Assembly: GCA_024639885.1 (NCBI GenBank)
Contig: JAHEGD010000004.1
Coordinates: 335,545-399,544 of the forward strand
DNA length: 64,000 nucleotides
Direction: 5' to 3'
From: Porticoccaceae bacterium
GTDB taxonomy: Bacteria; Pseudomonadota; Gammaproteobacteria; Pseudomonadales; Porticoccaceae
The notes beneath the pieces were generated by a model. It was not told the DNA's origin and did no database searches. It saw only the letters and a list, made by a program, of their open reading frames with translations. Positions 32,657 to 43,182 of the stretch are shown here, in pieces (within the stretch, counting starts at the first letter, position 1; every line of letters begins with the position of its first letter). Made by a program: the position numbers and the translations under genes.

Positions 32657-33013
32657 TTAGTTGAGCTTCTCTTTGATGCGAGCCGAGCGGCCTGAACGGT
32701 CGCGCAGGTAGTAGAGCTTGGCGCGACGCACCGCACCGCGGCGCTTGACAGCAATGCTGTCGACCAGCGGGCTGTAGGTTTGGAACGAGCGCTCGACGCC
32801 GATACCGCTAGAAATTTTGCGTACGGTGAATGCCGAGTTAAGGCCGCGGTTGCGCTTGGCAATAACCACGCCTTCGAAGGCCTGCAGACGCTCACGGGCG
32901 CCCTCTTTAACACGCACCTGCACGACCACGGTGTCACCGGGGCTGAAGCTGGGGATCTCTTTGCTCATCTGCTCCGCTTCAATCGCAGCGATGATGGGGG
33001 TTTTGTTGCTCAT
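32657..33013 (-). CDS. rplS: 50S ribosomal protein L19
   Basis: [68 protein letters not shown]. Confidence 0.97.
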   Translation of the reverse strand: MSNKTPIIAAIEAEQMSKEIPSFSPGDTVVVQVRVKEGARERLQAFEGVVIAKRNRGLNSAFTVRKISSGIGVERSFQTYSPLVDSIAVKRRGAVRRAKLYYLRDRSGRSARIKEKLN

Positions 33014-33099
33014 GTTTTGCTCCTCATTACGGCCGCACAGCGGCACTACATGGTTGGCGGCAAGCCGCCCGGTTTAGAGCTCTGCATCAAGAGGAGGGC

Positions 33100-33870
33100 T
33101 TATCCTTTGCCCTCGTTGACCAGCGCGGTCCTCAACTCCTTGAGTAGAGCCTGCTGCTCACTATCGAGCGACAGGCGGTCCAACAACTCTGGTCGGCGCT
33201 GGGCGGTCCTGCTTAGCGACTGCCCGCTGCGCCAACGCGCAATTTTTTTGTGGTCCCCGCTCAACAGTACCGCGGGCACCTGCATGCCGCGGTACTCGAC
33301 CGGGCGGGTATAGTGGGGGCAGTCCAACAGCCCCTCGGCAAACGAGTCTTGCGCCGCTGAATCGGCATGGCCGAGCACCCCCGGCAACAACCTCACCATG
33401 GCGTCTATCACCACCATCGCCGGCAGCTCACCGCCGCTCACTACGTAGTCGCCGATAGACCACTCAGCGTCCACTTCGAGCGCGATAAAGCGCTCGTCTA
33501 TCCCTTCGTAGCGGCCGGCAATAAAGATCACCGCCGGCCACTCGCTACCGCGCTGCAGCAGCGCCTGGTCAACCACCCTGCCCTGCGGCGAGAGGTAGAC
33601 CACCGGCGCCTGCGCCGGGTCGACGCCGCAGCCTTCGATCCACTGCCGCGCAGCCTCTACCGCACTGTCCAGCGGCGCTGCCAACATCACCATCCCGGGA
33701 CCGCCGCCGTAAGGGCGATCGTCCACCGTCTGGTGGCGGTCGTCGGTGTATTGGCGCGGGTTAAAACAGGCCAATTCAACACTGCCGCGCTCTACCGCGC
33801 GACCGCTGACACCGTAATCGGTGACCGCTTCAAACATCTCTGGAAACAGGCTGATGACGGCAATTTTCAC
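33100..33870 (-). CDS. trmD: tRNA (guanine37-N1)-methyltransferase
   Basis: [79 protein letters not shown]. Confidence 0.97.
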   Translation of the reverse strand: MKIAVISLFPEMFEAVTDYGVSGRAVERGSVELACFNPRQYTDDRHQTVDDRPYGGGPGMVMLAAPLDSAVEAARQWIEGCGVDPAQAPVVYLSPQGRVVDQALLQRGSEWPAVIFIAGRYEGIDERFIALEVDAEWSIGDYVVSGGELPAMVVIDAMVRLLPGVLGHADSAAQDSFAEGLLDCPHYTRPVEYRGMQVPAVLLSGDHKKIARWRSGQSLSRTAQRRPELLDRLSLDSEQQALLKELRTALVNEGKG

Positions 33871-33885
33871 ACTGTCACCGGCCGC

Positions 33886-34413
33886 TTAAAACTCGGCGTC
33901 CCACTCGACGCGCATCACTGCCGCCTCGAGATCGACCGCCACTACCACCGCGTCAGCGTAGGGCAGCAACCGCTCACGGTCGTCGCTGCTGTGGCTGTCC
34001 GGCGCGACCACCAACACGTCATTGGCGCCGGTCTCCAGCAGCGAGGCGATAGTGCCCAGATCCAATCCTGCGGTAGTCACTACCCGCAAACCGATCAGCT
34101 CGCGCCAGTAAAAATCGCCGTCGGCGAGCGCCGGCAGTTGGCTGAGGTCGGCCCAGACATCTTGCTGGCAGAGCTCGCGGGCCAGGTCGCGGTCGTCAAC
34201 GCCGCGAATGTGCACCACCAAGCCCGCACCGTGCGGCCGCCACTCATCTACCTCTAGCTCTCGCCAGCCCCCCGCCGTTGGCAACCGCCACGGCAGGTAG
34301 TCAAAAATTTGCTCGGGAGAGTCGCCGTAGGCGTGCACTTTGATCCAACCGCGCACACCAAATACCGAAGTGAGCCGGCCGATCACCGCCAGGCCGTCAC
34401 GCTCACTACTCAT
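33886..34413 (-). CDS. rimM: ribosome maturation factor RimM
   Basis: VIGRLTSVFGVRGWIKVHAYGDSPEQIFDYLPW; inner start ATG 34413; rpsP-rimM-trmD-rplS order. Confidence 0.95.
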   Translation of the reverse strand: MSSERDGLAVIGRLTSVFGVRGWIKVHAYGDSPEQIFDYLPWRLPTAGGWRELEVDEWRPHGAGLVVHIRGVDDRDLARELCQQDVWADLSQLPALADGDFYWRELIGLRVVTTAGLDLGTIASLLETGANDVLVVAPDSHSSDDRERLLPYADAVVVAVDLEAAVMRVEWDAEF

Positions 34414-34417
34414 CGGC

Positions 34418-34672
34418 TTATGCGGCTTGTTGCTTGCTCGCTTCTTTGAGCAGTGCTTTGACGCGGTCGCTGACCTGTGCGCCTTGACCCTGCCAGAACG
34501 CAGCGCGCTCCAGGTCCATGCGCAGGCGCTCTTCGTTGCCGCGGGCAACTGGGTTAAAGAAGCCGATACGCTCAATGTGACGACCGTCGCGGGCGTTGCG
34601 CGAGTCAGAAACAGTGATGTGGTAGAAGGGGCGTTTTTTTGCGCCGCCACGGGCCAAGCGAATAGTTACCAT
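34418..34672 (-). CDS. rpsP: 30S ribosomal protein S16
   Basis: [43 protein letters not shown]. Confidence 0.98.
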   Translation of the reverse strand: MVTIRLARGGAKKRPFYHITVSDSRNARDGRHIERIGFFNPVARGNEERLRMDLERAAFWQGQGAQVSDRVKALLKEASKQQAA

Positions 34673-34828
34673 CTGTAGAATCCTGTTATCGAACGGCCTG
34701 CCGGCCTATCGAATCGTTAAATTAGCTAATTGTCTGCCGGCCTAACGGCCCCAAAACGGGACACTGCCTAGAGCGGGCGCGCATTTTACGCCAAACCCGC
34801 GCAGATTGAAACCGTTATCAGCGGCGCG

Positions 34829-36244
34829 TTAAAAGCGCCCAAAACCCTTCGGCGGCAACCCGCCCGGCATACCGCCGGCACCGGGCATACCGCCCTGGCC
34901 GAGCATGCCACCCATGCCGCGCATCATCTGCGCCATGCCCTTGCCCTTCATCTTCTTCATCATCTTGGCCATCTGCTTGTGCTGTTTAAGCAGCCGGTTG
35001 AGATCTTGGATGGTGGTGCCTGAGCCAACTGTGATGCGGCGCTTGCGCGAGCCGTTGAGAATATCCGGGTTGCGCCGCTCGGCGGGGGTCATCGAGTTGA
35101 TGATCACCTCCATCTTGCCGAACTGCGAGCTGGCGTTGGACTTCTCTAACGCCTGGCTCATGTTGCCCATGCCGGGCATCTTGTCGAGCATGCCGGCCAT
35201 GCCGCCGAGGCTCTCCATCTGCTGGAGCTGATCGCGCAGATCCTCTAAATCAAAACTTTTGCCCTTGGCGACTTTTTGGGCCAGCTTGTCGGCTTTGTCG
35301 CGGTCGACCTTGCGCTCGACCTCTTCGATCAGCGACATCACGTCGCCCATACCGAGAATCCGCGAGGCGATCCGCTCCGGGTGGAACGGCTCCAAAGCAT
35401 CGACTTTCTCGCCGACACCCAAGAACTTGACCGGCTTGCCGGTCACTTGACGGACCGACAGCGCCGCGCCACCGCGGGTGTCACCGTCGACTTTAGTCAG
35501 CACCACACCGGTCAGCGGCAGCGCATCATTAAAGGCGCTGGCGGTATTGACGGCGTCTTGGCCGATCATCGCATCGATCACAAAGAGTGTTTCGACCGGC
35601 TTGGCGGCAGCGTGGACCGCCTTGATTTCGGCCATCATCTCGCCGTCGACATGCAACCGGCCGGCGGTATCGACAATCACCACGTCGATAAACTGGGTGC
35701 GCGCAGTGGCCAGCGCCGCCTCGACGATCGCCGTCGGCTGCTGGTCGGTGGTGGACGGGAAGAACGTTGCGCCCACTTCGCCGGCGAGCCGCTCCAGCTG
35801 GTCGATCGCCGCCGGACGGTAGATATCGACCGAGACCAACATTACCTTCTTTTTCTCGCGCTCGGCGAGGTGACGCGCCAGCTTGGCCGCCGAGGTGGTC
35901 TTACCCGCCCCTTGCAGGCCAGCCATCAGTACCACGGCCGGCGGCTGCGCGGCCAGATCGAGGCCGGCGCTGTCGCCGCCCATCATCGCTTCTAGCTCGC
36001 TTTGAACAATTTTGAGGAACTGCTGGCCGGGGTTGAGGCTGGCACTGACCTCCTTGCCGACCGCGCGCTGCTTAACTTGCTCGACAAAGTGTTTGACCAC
36101 CGGCAGCGCCACATCGGCCTCGAGCAGCGCCATGCGCACCTCGCGCAGGGTGTCGGCGATATTGGCCTCGCTGAGGGTCGCCTTGCCGGTAATTTTCTTT
36201 AGCGAAGCGGAGAGCCGATCACTCAAAGAGTCGAAGATAGCCAT
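34829..36244 (-). CDS. ffh: signal recognition particle protein Ffh
   Basis: MAIFDSLSDRLSASLKKI, GLQGAGKTTSAAKLARHL, VDTAGRLHVD, C-terminal Met-rich M domain. Confidence 0.98.
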   Translation of the reverse strand: MAIFDSLSDRLSASLKKITGKATLSEANIADTLREVRMALLEADVALPVVKHFVEQVKQRAVGKEVSASLNPGQQFLKIVQSELEAMMGGDSAGLDLAAQPPAVVLMAGLQGAGKTTSAAKLARHLAEREKKKVMLVSVDIYRPAAIDQLERLAGEVGATFFPSTTDQQPTAIVEAALATARTQFIDVVIVDTAGRLHVDGEMMAEIKAVHAAAKPVETLFVIDAMIGQDAVNTASAFNDALPLTGVVLTKVDGDTRGGAALSVRQVTGKPVKFLGVGEKVDALEPFHPERIASRILGMGDVMSLIEEVERKVDRDKADKLAQKVAKGKSFDLEDLRDQLQQMESLGGMAGMLDKMPGMGNMSQALEKSNASSQFGKMEVIINSMTPAERRNPDILNGSRKRRITVGSGTTIQDLNRLLKQHKQMAKMMKKMKGKGMAQMMRGMGGMLGQGGMPGAGGMPGGLPPKGFGRF

Positions 36245-36379
36245 AGGGTGTGTTTCCAAACAGTCATTTTAGCCGCGCAGTATACCCAACTTTGCCAGCC
36301 ATTTAGAGCGCCGAGCGGCGTCGGCACTTCACCAGCGGCGACTATTGTGACAAACTCCACAGCTGATCAAAAGGTGTCA

Positions 36380-37198
36380 ATGATGACTCTGCTCCCACAC
36401 GTTACTCACCCCCAGGCCTTGCCGACCGCCATGGTGTTGGTGACCCTGATTGGCTACGCGCTGGCGTCGTGGCGGCTGCGCAGCAGCCGCGCCCACGGTG
36501 CCGCCAAATGGCGCTTCAACGCCCTGCTCGGGGCCACTGTAGTGCTCCATTTAGTGAGCGCCCACCAGCTGTTGCGCGGTGCCGGCGGGCTCGACTTAAG
36601 CCTGTTTAAAGTATTGGCACTGATCAGCGCGGTGGTCAATTTAGTCGTGCTCACCAGCGCCCTGCGCAAGCCGATCGACAACCTCTACCCGCTGCTGCTG
36701 CCCGCTGCCGCACTGTTTTTAGCGGCGGCGCTGCTCGCGCCGGCCGGAGCACCGCTGCAACTGTCGGTGCAGCTACAGGGCCACATTGTCATCTCGCTGC
36801 TCGCCTACAGCCTGCTGACGGTAGCCGCCCTGCAGGCGCTGCTGGTCGCCTACCAAGATTGGCAGCTCCACCACAAACATCAAAATGCGCTGATGCGGCG
36901 ACTACCGCCACTGCAGACCATGGAGGCGCTGCTGTTTGAGTTTGTTTGGGCCGGCCAGCTGCTGTTGAGCTTGGCGCTGGTCAGCGGCTTCCTTTATTAC
37001 GAGGACTTCTTCGCCCAGCATCTGCTCCACAAGGTGGTCTTTTCACTGATCGCTTGGCTGTTTTTTGCCGTGCTGCTGTGGGGCCGCCACCGCCGCGGCT
37101 GGCGCGGCTATACCGCGGTGCGGCTCACCTGGGCTGGCTTTGCCGCGATCGTGCTCGGTTACGCCGGCAGCAAGTTTGTGTTGGAGTACCTTCTGTAA
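36380..37198 (+). CDS. YpjD/CcsA-like cytochrome c assembly family inner-membrane protein
   Basis: multi-TM protein with QLQGHIVISLLAYSLLTVAALQALLVAYQD and HKVVFSLIAWLFFAVLLWGRHRRGWRGYTAVRLTWAGFAAIVLGYAGSKFVLEYLL; divergent from ffh. Confidence 0.87.
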   Translation: MMTLLPHVTHPQALPTAMVLVTLIGYALASWRLRSSRAHGAAKWRFNALLGATVVLHLVSAHQLLRGAGGLDLSLFKVLALISAVVNLVVLTSALRKPIDNLYPLLLPAAALFLAAALLAPAGAPLQLSVQLQGHIVISLLAYSLLTVAALQALLVAYQDWQLHHKHQNALMRRLPPLQTMEALLFEFVWAGQLLLSLALVSGFLYYEDFFAQHLLHKVVFSLIAWLFFAVLLWGRHRRGWRGYTAVRLTWAGFAAIVLGYAGSKFVLEYLL

Positions 37199-37266
37199 CA
37201 AGGCACTTGCCGCCACCAGCCAACTGCGCGACCATACCCACCGCAATTTTTTGAGGACAATTCCGC

Positions 37267-38541
37267 TTGGACGAAACACAAATTTGGGCCCTCTGGGCAA
37301 CCTTGATGGCACTGTTGTGCGTGTCGGCTTTCTTCTCCGGCTCCGAGACCGGGATGATGTCGCTCAACCGCTACCGGCTCAAACACCAGCGCAAGAAGAG
37401 CTCCGGGGCACGCCGCGCCGCCAAGCTGCTGGACGCCCCCGACAAATTGATCAGCCTGATTTTGGTCGGCAACAACGCCGTCAATATTCTCGCCGCGATC
37501 ATGGCCAACACGCTGGCGGTCATCTACGTCGGCGAGGCAGCCGGGCCGTGGGTCGCCACCGCCGTGTTGACCATTATGATGCTGGTCTTCTCAGAAGTGA
37601 CACCGAAAACCATCGCCGCACAAAACCCCGAATGGGTCGCTTTCAAGGCGAGCCACATCCTGCGTCCGCTATCGCAGATCCTTGCGCCACTGGTGTGGAT
37701 GATCAACAAGCTGACCAACTCAATCATTCGGCTGCTCGGCTTTGACCCCGACAAGGGCCACGACGACGCCCTCGACACCCAAGAGCTGCGCACCGTGGTC
37801 GACGCCAGTGGCCACAAGATCTCTGGCGACCACCAGAATATGCTCAAAGGGCTACTCGACCTAGAGACGGTGACCGTCGAGGACATCATGATCCCGCGCG
37901 CCGAGATCGAGGGGATCAACCTCGACGACCCGATTGAGGCGATTGTCGAGCAACTGATCACCAGCGACTTTACCCGCATCCCACTCTACCAGGGCGATAT
38001 CAACAACTGGGTCGGGGTGTTCCACGTGCGCAAGCTCAACCACCTGCTGCGCTCTGAGAGCATCACCCACAACGCCCTTAAGCGCTTTGCCGAAGAGGCC
38101 TACTTCATCCCCGAGAGCACCTCGCTGGCCAACCAGCTGATCAACTTTAAAGAGAGCCGCTCGCGGTTTGCGGCGGTGGTTGACGAGTACGGCGAAGTGC
38201 AAGGGCTGGTGACGCTGGAGGATATTCTCGAAGAGATTGTCGGCGATTTCACCGACAGCGGCATCGCCGAGCAGAGCGAGATCGAGCAGACCGGCGAGCG
38301 CCACTACCGTATCGAGGGTACCGCCTCGATCCGCGACATCAACAAAGCGACCGACTGGACGCTGCCGACCGACGGGCCAAAGACCCTCAACGGTCTGGCA
38401 CTAGAACACCTAGAGAGCATCCCCGAGGGCAATGTCTGCTTCACCCTCGGCGGCTATCGGTTCACCACCCTGACCATTCAGGGCAATATGATCGAAGAGT
38501 TCGACGCCCAGGCGCTGCACCGGCGCAGTGCCGACGAGTAG
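37267..38541 (+). CDS. HlyC/CorC (CNNM/CBS) family transporter
   Basis: CNNM domain FFSGSETGMMSLNRYRLKH, CBS pair VEDIMIPRAEIEGINLDD, CorC_HlyC C-terminal FAAVVDEYGEVQGLVTLEDILEEIVGDF; TTG start. Confidence 0.92.
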   Translation: MDETQIWALWATLMALLCVSAFFSGSETGMMSLNRYRLKHQRKKSSGARRAAKLLDAPDKLISLILVGNNAVNILAAIMANTLAVIYVGEAAGPWVATAVLTIMMLVFSEVTPKTIAAQNPEWVAFKASHILRPLSQILAPLVWMINKLTNSIIRLLGFDPDKGHDDALDTQELRTVVDASGHKISGDHQNMLKGLLDLETVTVEDIMIPRAEIEGINLDDPIEAIVEQLITSDFTRIPLYQGDINNWVGVFHVRKLNHLLRSESITHNALKRFAEEAYFIPESTSLANQLINFKESRSRFAAVVDEYGEVQGLVTLEDILEEIVGDFTDSGIAEQSEIEQTGERHYRIEGTASIRDINKATDWTLPTDGPKTLNGLALEHLESIPEGNVCFTLGGYRFTTLTIQGNMIEEFDAQALHRRSADE

Positions 38542-38544
38542 CCG

Positions 38545-38730
38545 TTAGCCGGCAAACGGATTGAGCTGGCGGCCGCGCTCGGCGGCGAGGCGGTTGACCG
38601 CCGCGCGCTGCTCCGGCTGGTAGCTGACCCAGAGCCGTATCTCGTCGGCGCTGCGGTAGCAGCCAACGCAGATGTCATCGTCGTTGAGTAGACAGATCGA
38701 CACGCACGGCGAAGCGGCACTCTCACTCAT
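38545..38730 (-). CDS. DUF1289 domain-containing protein
   Basis: ASPCVSICLLNDDDICVGCYRSADEIRLW cysteine pattern. Confidence 0.85.
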   Translation of the reverse strand: MSESAASPCVSICLLNDDDICVGCYRSADEIRLWVSYQPEQRAAVNRLAAERGRQLNPFAG

Positions 38731-38751
38731 TCTTCTCTCCTTCATTAGTGG

Positions 38752-39387
38752 TCAGCCGGCCAGGTCGGCGCGAATCTGCGCCGAGCGGTCGCGCTGGTAC
38801 TCGGCCGGGTAGCGCAGCGCAATACCGGCACCCAGACAGTCGTTGAGCAGCTCGATGATAACCTGCAGGGTAAACCCCCAGATCCGATAGCCGCGATACT
38901 CCAGATAGGGGAACTCGATCGGCCGGCCGCGCACATCAATTGAAAAATAGCGGTAGCGCTCGACGGCCATAAACTCGGCCAGCGGTACCGAGAATACTGC
39001 ACCGATCTCGCTCGCCTCAAGGGTAAACTGAAGCGGCTCGGCTACCCGGCCGACAAACGGCGTGACCAATACATCGCTGCGCTTGGGCGTGGCCACCGGC
39101 AGCGTTGCCAGCGGCTCTATCTGCTCGGCGACCAGGCCGATCTCCTCCCAGGTTTCCCGCAGCGCGGTCGCCAGCAGGTCGCTGTCACCGCGCTCAAACA
39201 TACCGCCGGGGAAGGCGACCTCACCCGGATGGCTCTTGAGATGCGCGGCGCGCTCGGTCAGAATGACCTGCGGCTGTGCGGCGCTGCCATGCAGGCCGAC
39301 CAGCACCGCGGCGTTGCGCAGCGCCGGTTGCGGTTGGGGCGTGGTCAGCGGGAAGCGCTGCAGCTGTTCTAACAGGTCGGCAAACAT
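38752..39387 (-). CDS. Nudix CoA pyrophosphatase (NudL-like)
   Basis: VILTERAAHLKSHPGEVAFPGGMFERGDSDLLATALRETWEEIGL. Confidence 0.87.
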   Translation of the reverse strand: MFADLLEQLQRFPLTTPQPQPALRNAAVLVGLHGSAAQPQVILTERAAHLKSHPGEVAFPGGMFERGDSDLLATALRETWEEIGLVAEQIEPLATLPVATPKRSDVLVTPFVGRVAEPLQFTLEASEIGAVFSVPLAEFMAVERYRYFSIDVRGRPIEFPYLEYRGYRIWGFTLQVIIELLNDCLGAGIALRYPAEYQRDRSAQIRADLAG

Positions 39388-39462
39388 CGCTTAAGTATAC
39401 TGATCTAGCCCGCGCAAACCATCGCCGCGGGCGCTTTAATCACCAAAACTGCCGGAGGGGCA

Positions 39463-40011
39463 ATGAACTACTGCAACGACTGTGGCGCCACCACCCACCA
39501 GACTATTCCGGACGGCGACAACCGCCAGCGCCATGTCTGCTCCGGCTGCGAGACCATCCACTACCAAAACCCCAAAGTGATCGCCGGGGTGCTGCCCACG
39601 TGGGGCGACCAAGTGCTGCTGTGCAGGCGCGACATCGAGCCGCGGCGCGGGTACTGGACGATGCCGGCCGGCTTTTTGGAGAACGGCGAGAGCTCGCTGG
39701 AGGGGGCCGTGCGGGAGTGCTACGAGGAGTCGCTGGCGACAGTCGAGGCGTGCCAGCTACTCGGGGTGTTCGATATCCCCTACATCGACCAGGTCTATAT
39801 CCTCTATCGCGGCCAGCTCAGCGCCGCTGAGTTTGCGCCGACCGCCGAATCCAGCGAGGTGGCGCTGTTTGACCGCACCGCGATCCCGTGGGGCGAGCTC
39901 GCCTTCCCGGTGGTCGAGATGGCGCTGGACCTGCACTTTGCCGACCAGCGCCCGTTCAGCCCCGGCCACCATCTGGTGACGCGGCCGTGGCGACCGCAAG
40001 CACGCGGTTAA
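39463..40011 (+). CDS. Nudix hydrolase with N-terminal zinc ribbon (NudC-like)
   Basis: MNYCNDCGATTHQTIP...HVCSGCETIHYQNPKVIAGVLPTWGDQVLLCRR, Nudix box AGFLENGESSLEGAVRECYEES. Confidence 0.88.
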   Translation: MNYCNDCGATTHQTIPDGDNRQRHVCSGCETIHYQNPKVIAGVLPTWGDQVLLCRRDIEPRRGYWTMPAGFLENGESSLEGAVRECYEESLATVEACQLLGVFDIPYIDQVYILYRGQLSAAEFAPTAESSEVALFDRTAIPWGELAFPVVEMALDLHFADQRPFSPGHHLVTRPWRPQARG

Positions 40012-40047
40012 CCGGAAAACCACCGCGCCACCCCCGCCCGCGCCCAC

Positions 40048-40076
40048 AAAAAAACCCACCATACGGCGGGCTTTTT
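40048..40076. terminator. bidirectional terminator between convergent Nudix and peroxiredoxin genes
   Basis: AAAAAAACCCACCATACGGCGGGCTTTTT stem with one mismatch flanked by A/T tracts. Confidence 0.65.
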
Positions 40077-40095
40077 AACTAAACAATCAGGCTGC

Positions 40096-40701
40096 TTAGA
40101 GCTTGTCTGAGTTCTCTGCGAGGTAGGCAGCGACACCGTCTGGGGTGGCGTTCATGCCTTTGTCGCCCTGCTGCCAACCAGCTGGGCAGACTTCGCCGTG
40201 CTCTTGGTTGAAGGCGAGCGCGTCAACCATGCGCAGCATCTCGTCGACGTTGCGGCCGAGCGGCAGGTCGTTGACCACCTGGTGGCGAACCATACCCTCT
40301 TCGTCGATCAGGAACGAGGCGCGGAACGCGATGCCGGCCTGCGGGTGCTCAACGTCAAAGTCCTGGCAGATGGTGTGACGGGTGTCGGCGACCAGGGTGT
40401 ATTTAACCGGGCCGATACCGCCTTCGTTAACTGGGGTGTTGCGCCAGGCGTTGTGGCTGAACTGTGAGTCGATAGAGACACCGATCACTTCGACGCCGCG
40501 CTTGGCGAACTCTTCGATGCGGTGGTCAAAAGCGATCAGCTCAGACGGGCAGACGAAGGTGAAGTCGAGCGGGTAGAAAAAGATTACCGCTTTCTTGCCT
40601 TTGATTGCATCGCTAAGGGTAAAGCTATCGACAATCTCGCCGCTGCCCAGTACCGCTGCTGCGGTGAAGTCCGGAACCGGACGGCCTACTAATACACCCA
40701 T
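40096..40701 (-). CDS. typical 2-Cys peroxiredoxin (AhpC/Prx1 type)
   Basis: FFYPLDFTFVCPSELIAFD and C-terminal GEVCPAGWQQGDKGM. Confidence 0.95.
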   Translation of the reverse strand: MGVLVGRPVPDFTAAAVLGSGEIVDSFTLSDAIKGKKAVIFFYPLDFTFVCPSELIAFDHRIEEFAKRGVEVIGVSIDSQFSHNAWRNTPVNEGGIGPVKYTLVADTRHTICQDFDVEHPQAGIAFRASFLIDEEGMVRHQVVNDLPLGRNVDEMLRMVDALAFNQEHGEVCPAGWQQGDKGMNATPDGVAAYLAENSDKL

Positions 40702-40820
40702 GGTCTCTCTCCTGTGGTAGTCAATATTAATGGTTGGCGGCAACATAACCGCACTGTTTGCATGGTGTCACGGCAGCCTGCCGCGAGCCAATAAAAAATA
40801 GTAATCCGACCTATAGCCGA

Positions 40821-41150
40821 TTACGCCTCGGGCTGGCCAGCCATCGCCTCGTCAACTAGCGGCTTGAGCTCGCCGGCCTCGTGCATCTCGGTGATGATGT
40901 CACAGCCACCGACCAGCTCGCCGTTTACCCACAGCTGCGGGAAAGTCGGCCAGTTGCCGTACTGCGGCAGGTTGGCGCGGATCTCTGGGTTGCTGAGCAC
41001 ATCGACATAGGCAAAACGCTGGCCACAGGCCATCAGCGCCTGCACGGTGCGCGCCGAAAAACCACACTGTGGCTGGTTGGGCGAGCCCTTCATGTAGAGA
41101 ATGATCGGGTTGTTCTCTACCTGGTCGCGAATGGTATCCATGATCTCCAT
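40821..41150 (-). CDS. grxD: monothiol glutaredoxin (Grx4 type)
   Basis: ILYMKGSPNQPQCGFSARTVQAL CGFS active site, WPTFPQLWVNGELVGGCDI. Confidence 0.95.
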   Translation of the reverse strand: MEIMDTIRDQVENNPIILYMKGSPNQPQCGFSARTVQALMACGQRFAYVDVLSNPEIRANLPQYGNWPTFPQLWVNGELVGGCDIITEMHEAGELKPLVDEAMAGQPEA

Positions 41151-41275
41151 GCCTGTTACACCTCAAATAGTCGACTAATTAAGTTGGTTATTCTACTCAA
41201 TCGCCGGCCACTCGGGAATGGCCGGGGCGCTAATTTTTTGCAGTTTTGGCCCAATAGCGAGCGGCCATCAAAATC

Positions 41276-41323
41276 TAAATGAGAATTAGTTGCATTTGCT
41301 ATTTGATAGCGGTTATCATTCGC
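41276..41323 (+). promoter_or_regulatory. putative promoter with Fur-box-like sequences
   Basis: TAAATGAGAATTAGTTGCATTT (41276-41297) and GATAGCGGTTATCATTCGC (41305-41323) overlap TTGCAT (41290-41295) -18 bp- TATCAT (41314-41319). Confidence 0.6.
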
Positions 41324-41356
41324 GCATCAAATGACACGACCTACTTGGAGTCCGCT

Positions 41357-42625
41357 ATGCCCCGCACCACCCGCGCTGTTTTGGCCAACACCCGCCGCCC
41401 CCTCGCCATCGCTCTCACCACCCTGCTCGCCGCACCACTGGCCAGCGCGGCCGGCAGCACCCCCACCCTAGAGGAGATGTGGCAGCTAATTCAAACTCAA
41501 AACCGCGAGATTGCCGAGCTGCGCAGCGAGCTGGCCAGCAGCCGCTCGCAGATCCAAGAGACCGCCGTGCAGGCCGAGGTCGCCGTCAGTGCGATAGAGT
41601 CGCTGCAATCGGTTGCGACCAGCAGCGCTAACAAGACCCATATCGGCGGCTACGGCGAGCTCCACTACAACCAGCTCAGCAAAGCCGATGGCGGCCGCAA
41701 AGACCAGATCGACTTCCACCGTTTTGTACTTTACGCCAACCACCAGTTCAGCGACTCGCTGCGGCTAGTCTCTGAGCTCGAGCTCGAGCACTCGATCGCC
41801 GGCGATGGCCAGCCGGGTGAGATCGAGCTGGAGCAAGCCTATATAGAGTGGGACTACGCGCCGCGCCAGCAGGCTAAGCTGGGGCTATTTTTGATCCCAG
41901 TTGGGATGACCAACGAGACCCACGAGCCGGAGACCTTTTACGGCGTCGAGCGCAACAACGTTGAGAAAAACATCATCCCGACCACCTGGTGGGAGGGCGG
42001 CGCGATGCTCTCCGGCCGCTGGGGCGAAGGCTTTAGCTACGATGCCGGCGTCCACTCCGGGCTGTTCTTAGATCCAGCTGCCGACACCTACAAGGTGCGC
42101 AGTGGCCGCCAGAAAGTCGGCGAGGCCAACGCCACCGACTTCGCCTACACCGGCCGGCTGCGCTACACCGGCGTGCCCGGGCTGAGCCTGTCGGTCAGCG
42201 CCCAGTACCAGACCGACCTGTTCCAGGGTGAGCTGCACGCCGACAGCGGCGCCGCCGACATCTCGGCGACCCTGATTGAGGGAAATTTCAGCTGGCAGCG
42301 CGGCGACTTCGGCCTGCGCGGGCTCTACGCCCAGTGGGATATCGACTCCGCGATCAACCAGATTAAAGCCGGCGCCGACCAGCAGAGCGGTTACTTTATT
42401 GAGCCAAGCTACCAGCTCAACGACAAGCTCGGGCTGTTCGCTCGCTACAGCGCCTGGGACAACCTCGCCGGCAGCAGTGCCAGCGACAGCGAGACCACCC
42501 AGTGGGATATCGGCCTCAACTACTACCTGCACCCGCGCGTAGTGATCAAGGCCGACTACCAGAACCAAGACGCCGCCAGTGGCGCCCAAGACGGTCTCAA
42601 TGTCGGTGTCGGCTACTCGTTCTAA
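41357..42625 (+). CDS. outer-membrane porin (phosphate-selective porin O/P-like beta-barrel)
   Basis: signal peptide, periplasmic coiled coil LEEMWQLIQTQNREIAELRSELASS, beta-barrel ending in aromatic F (GVGYSF). Confidence 0.82.
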   Translation: MPRTTRAVLANTRRPLAIALTTLLAAPLASAAGSTPTLEEMWQLIQTQNREIAELRSELASSRSQIQETAVQAEVAVSAIESLQSVATSSANKTHIGGYGELHYNQLSKADGGRKDQIDFHRFVLYANHQFSDSLRLVSELELEHSIAGDGQPGEIELEQAYIEWDYAPRQQAKLGLFLIPVGMTNETHEPETFYGVERNNVEKNIIPTTWWEGGAMLSGRWGEGFSYDAGVHSGLFLDPAADTYKVRSGRQKVGEANATDFAYTGRLRYTGVPGLSLSVSAQYQTDLFQGELHADSGAADISATLIEGNFSWQRGDFGLRGLYAQWDIDSAINQIKAGADQQSGYFIEPSYQLNDKLGLFARYSAWDNLAGSSASDSETTQWDIGLNYYLHPRVVIKADYQNQDAASGAQDGLNVGVGYSF

Positions 42626-43156
42626 ATGACCGCGCGCGCCCGCCAACTGCTAACCGCCGCCGCGCTACTGGCCAGCCTCTGGCTGAGCGCTGGCGCGCGG
42701 GCCGAGGTCTATCTGAGTCAGGCCGAATTTACCCAGCGCTACTTTAGCGAGCCCCCAGCCGCCGGCCAGCTGTGGCTGACCGACGAGCTCAAGCAGCAGG
42801 CCAAGCGCCTGCTCGGCCGCCAGCCGGCCGGGCTGCGGGTGCGCTACCAGCGCTCTACCGACGGCCTGCGCAGCGCCTGGGTAATGAACGAGATCGGCAA
42901 AGAGCTGCCGATCACCATCGGTGTGGTGGTTGAGGGCGAGCGGATTGTCGCGGTCGAGATCCTCGCTTTTCGCGAGAGCCGCGGCTGGGAGGTGCGCTTC
43001 CCCGCTTATACCGCCCAGTACCGCGGCGCGGCGCTAGACGGCGAGCGGCTGAGTGAAAACATCGACGGCATCACCGGCGCCACCTTATCGGTGCGCGCCG
43101 TCAATGCAGTTGCTAAACTAGCGCTCTTTTACGCACAGCAGCTGGCGCCGAGCTAA
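42626..43156 (+). CDS. periplasmic FMN-binding domain protein
   Basis: signal peptide; flavinylation-type motif IDGITGATLSVRAVNAVAK preceded by GWEVRFPAYTAQYRG. Confidence 0.85.
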   Translation: MTARARQLLTAAALLASLWLSAGARAEVYLSQAEFTQRYFSEPPAAGQLWLTDELKQQAKRLLGRQPAGLRVRYQRSTDGLRSAWVMNEIGKELPITIGVVVEGERIVAVEILAFRESRGWEVRFPAYTAQYRGAALDGERLSENIDGITGATLSVRAVNAVAKLALFYAQQLAPS

Positions 43157-43182
43157 CTCGGCGCTGCAGCCCGGGGAGAGCA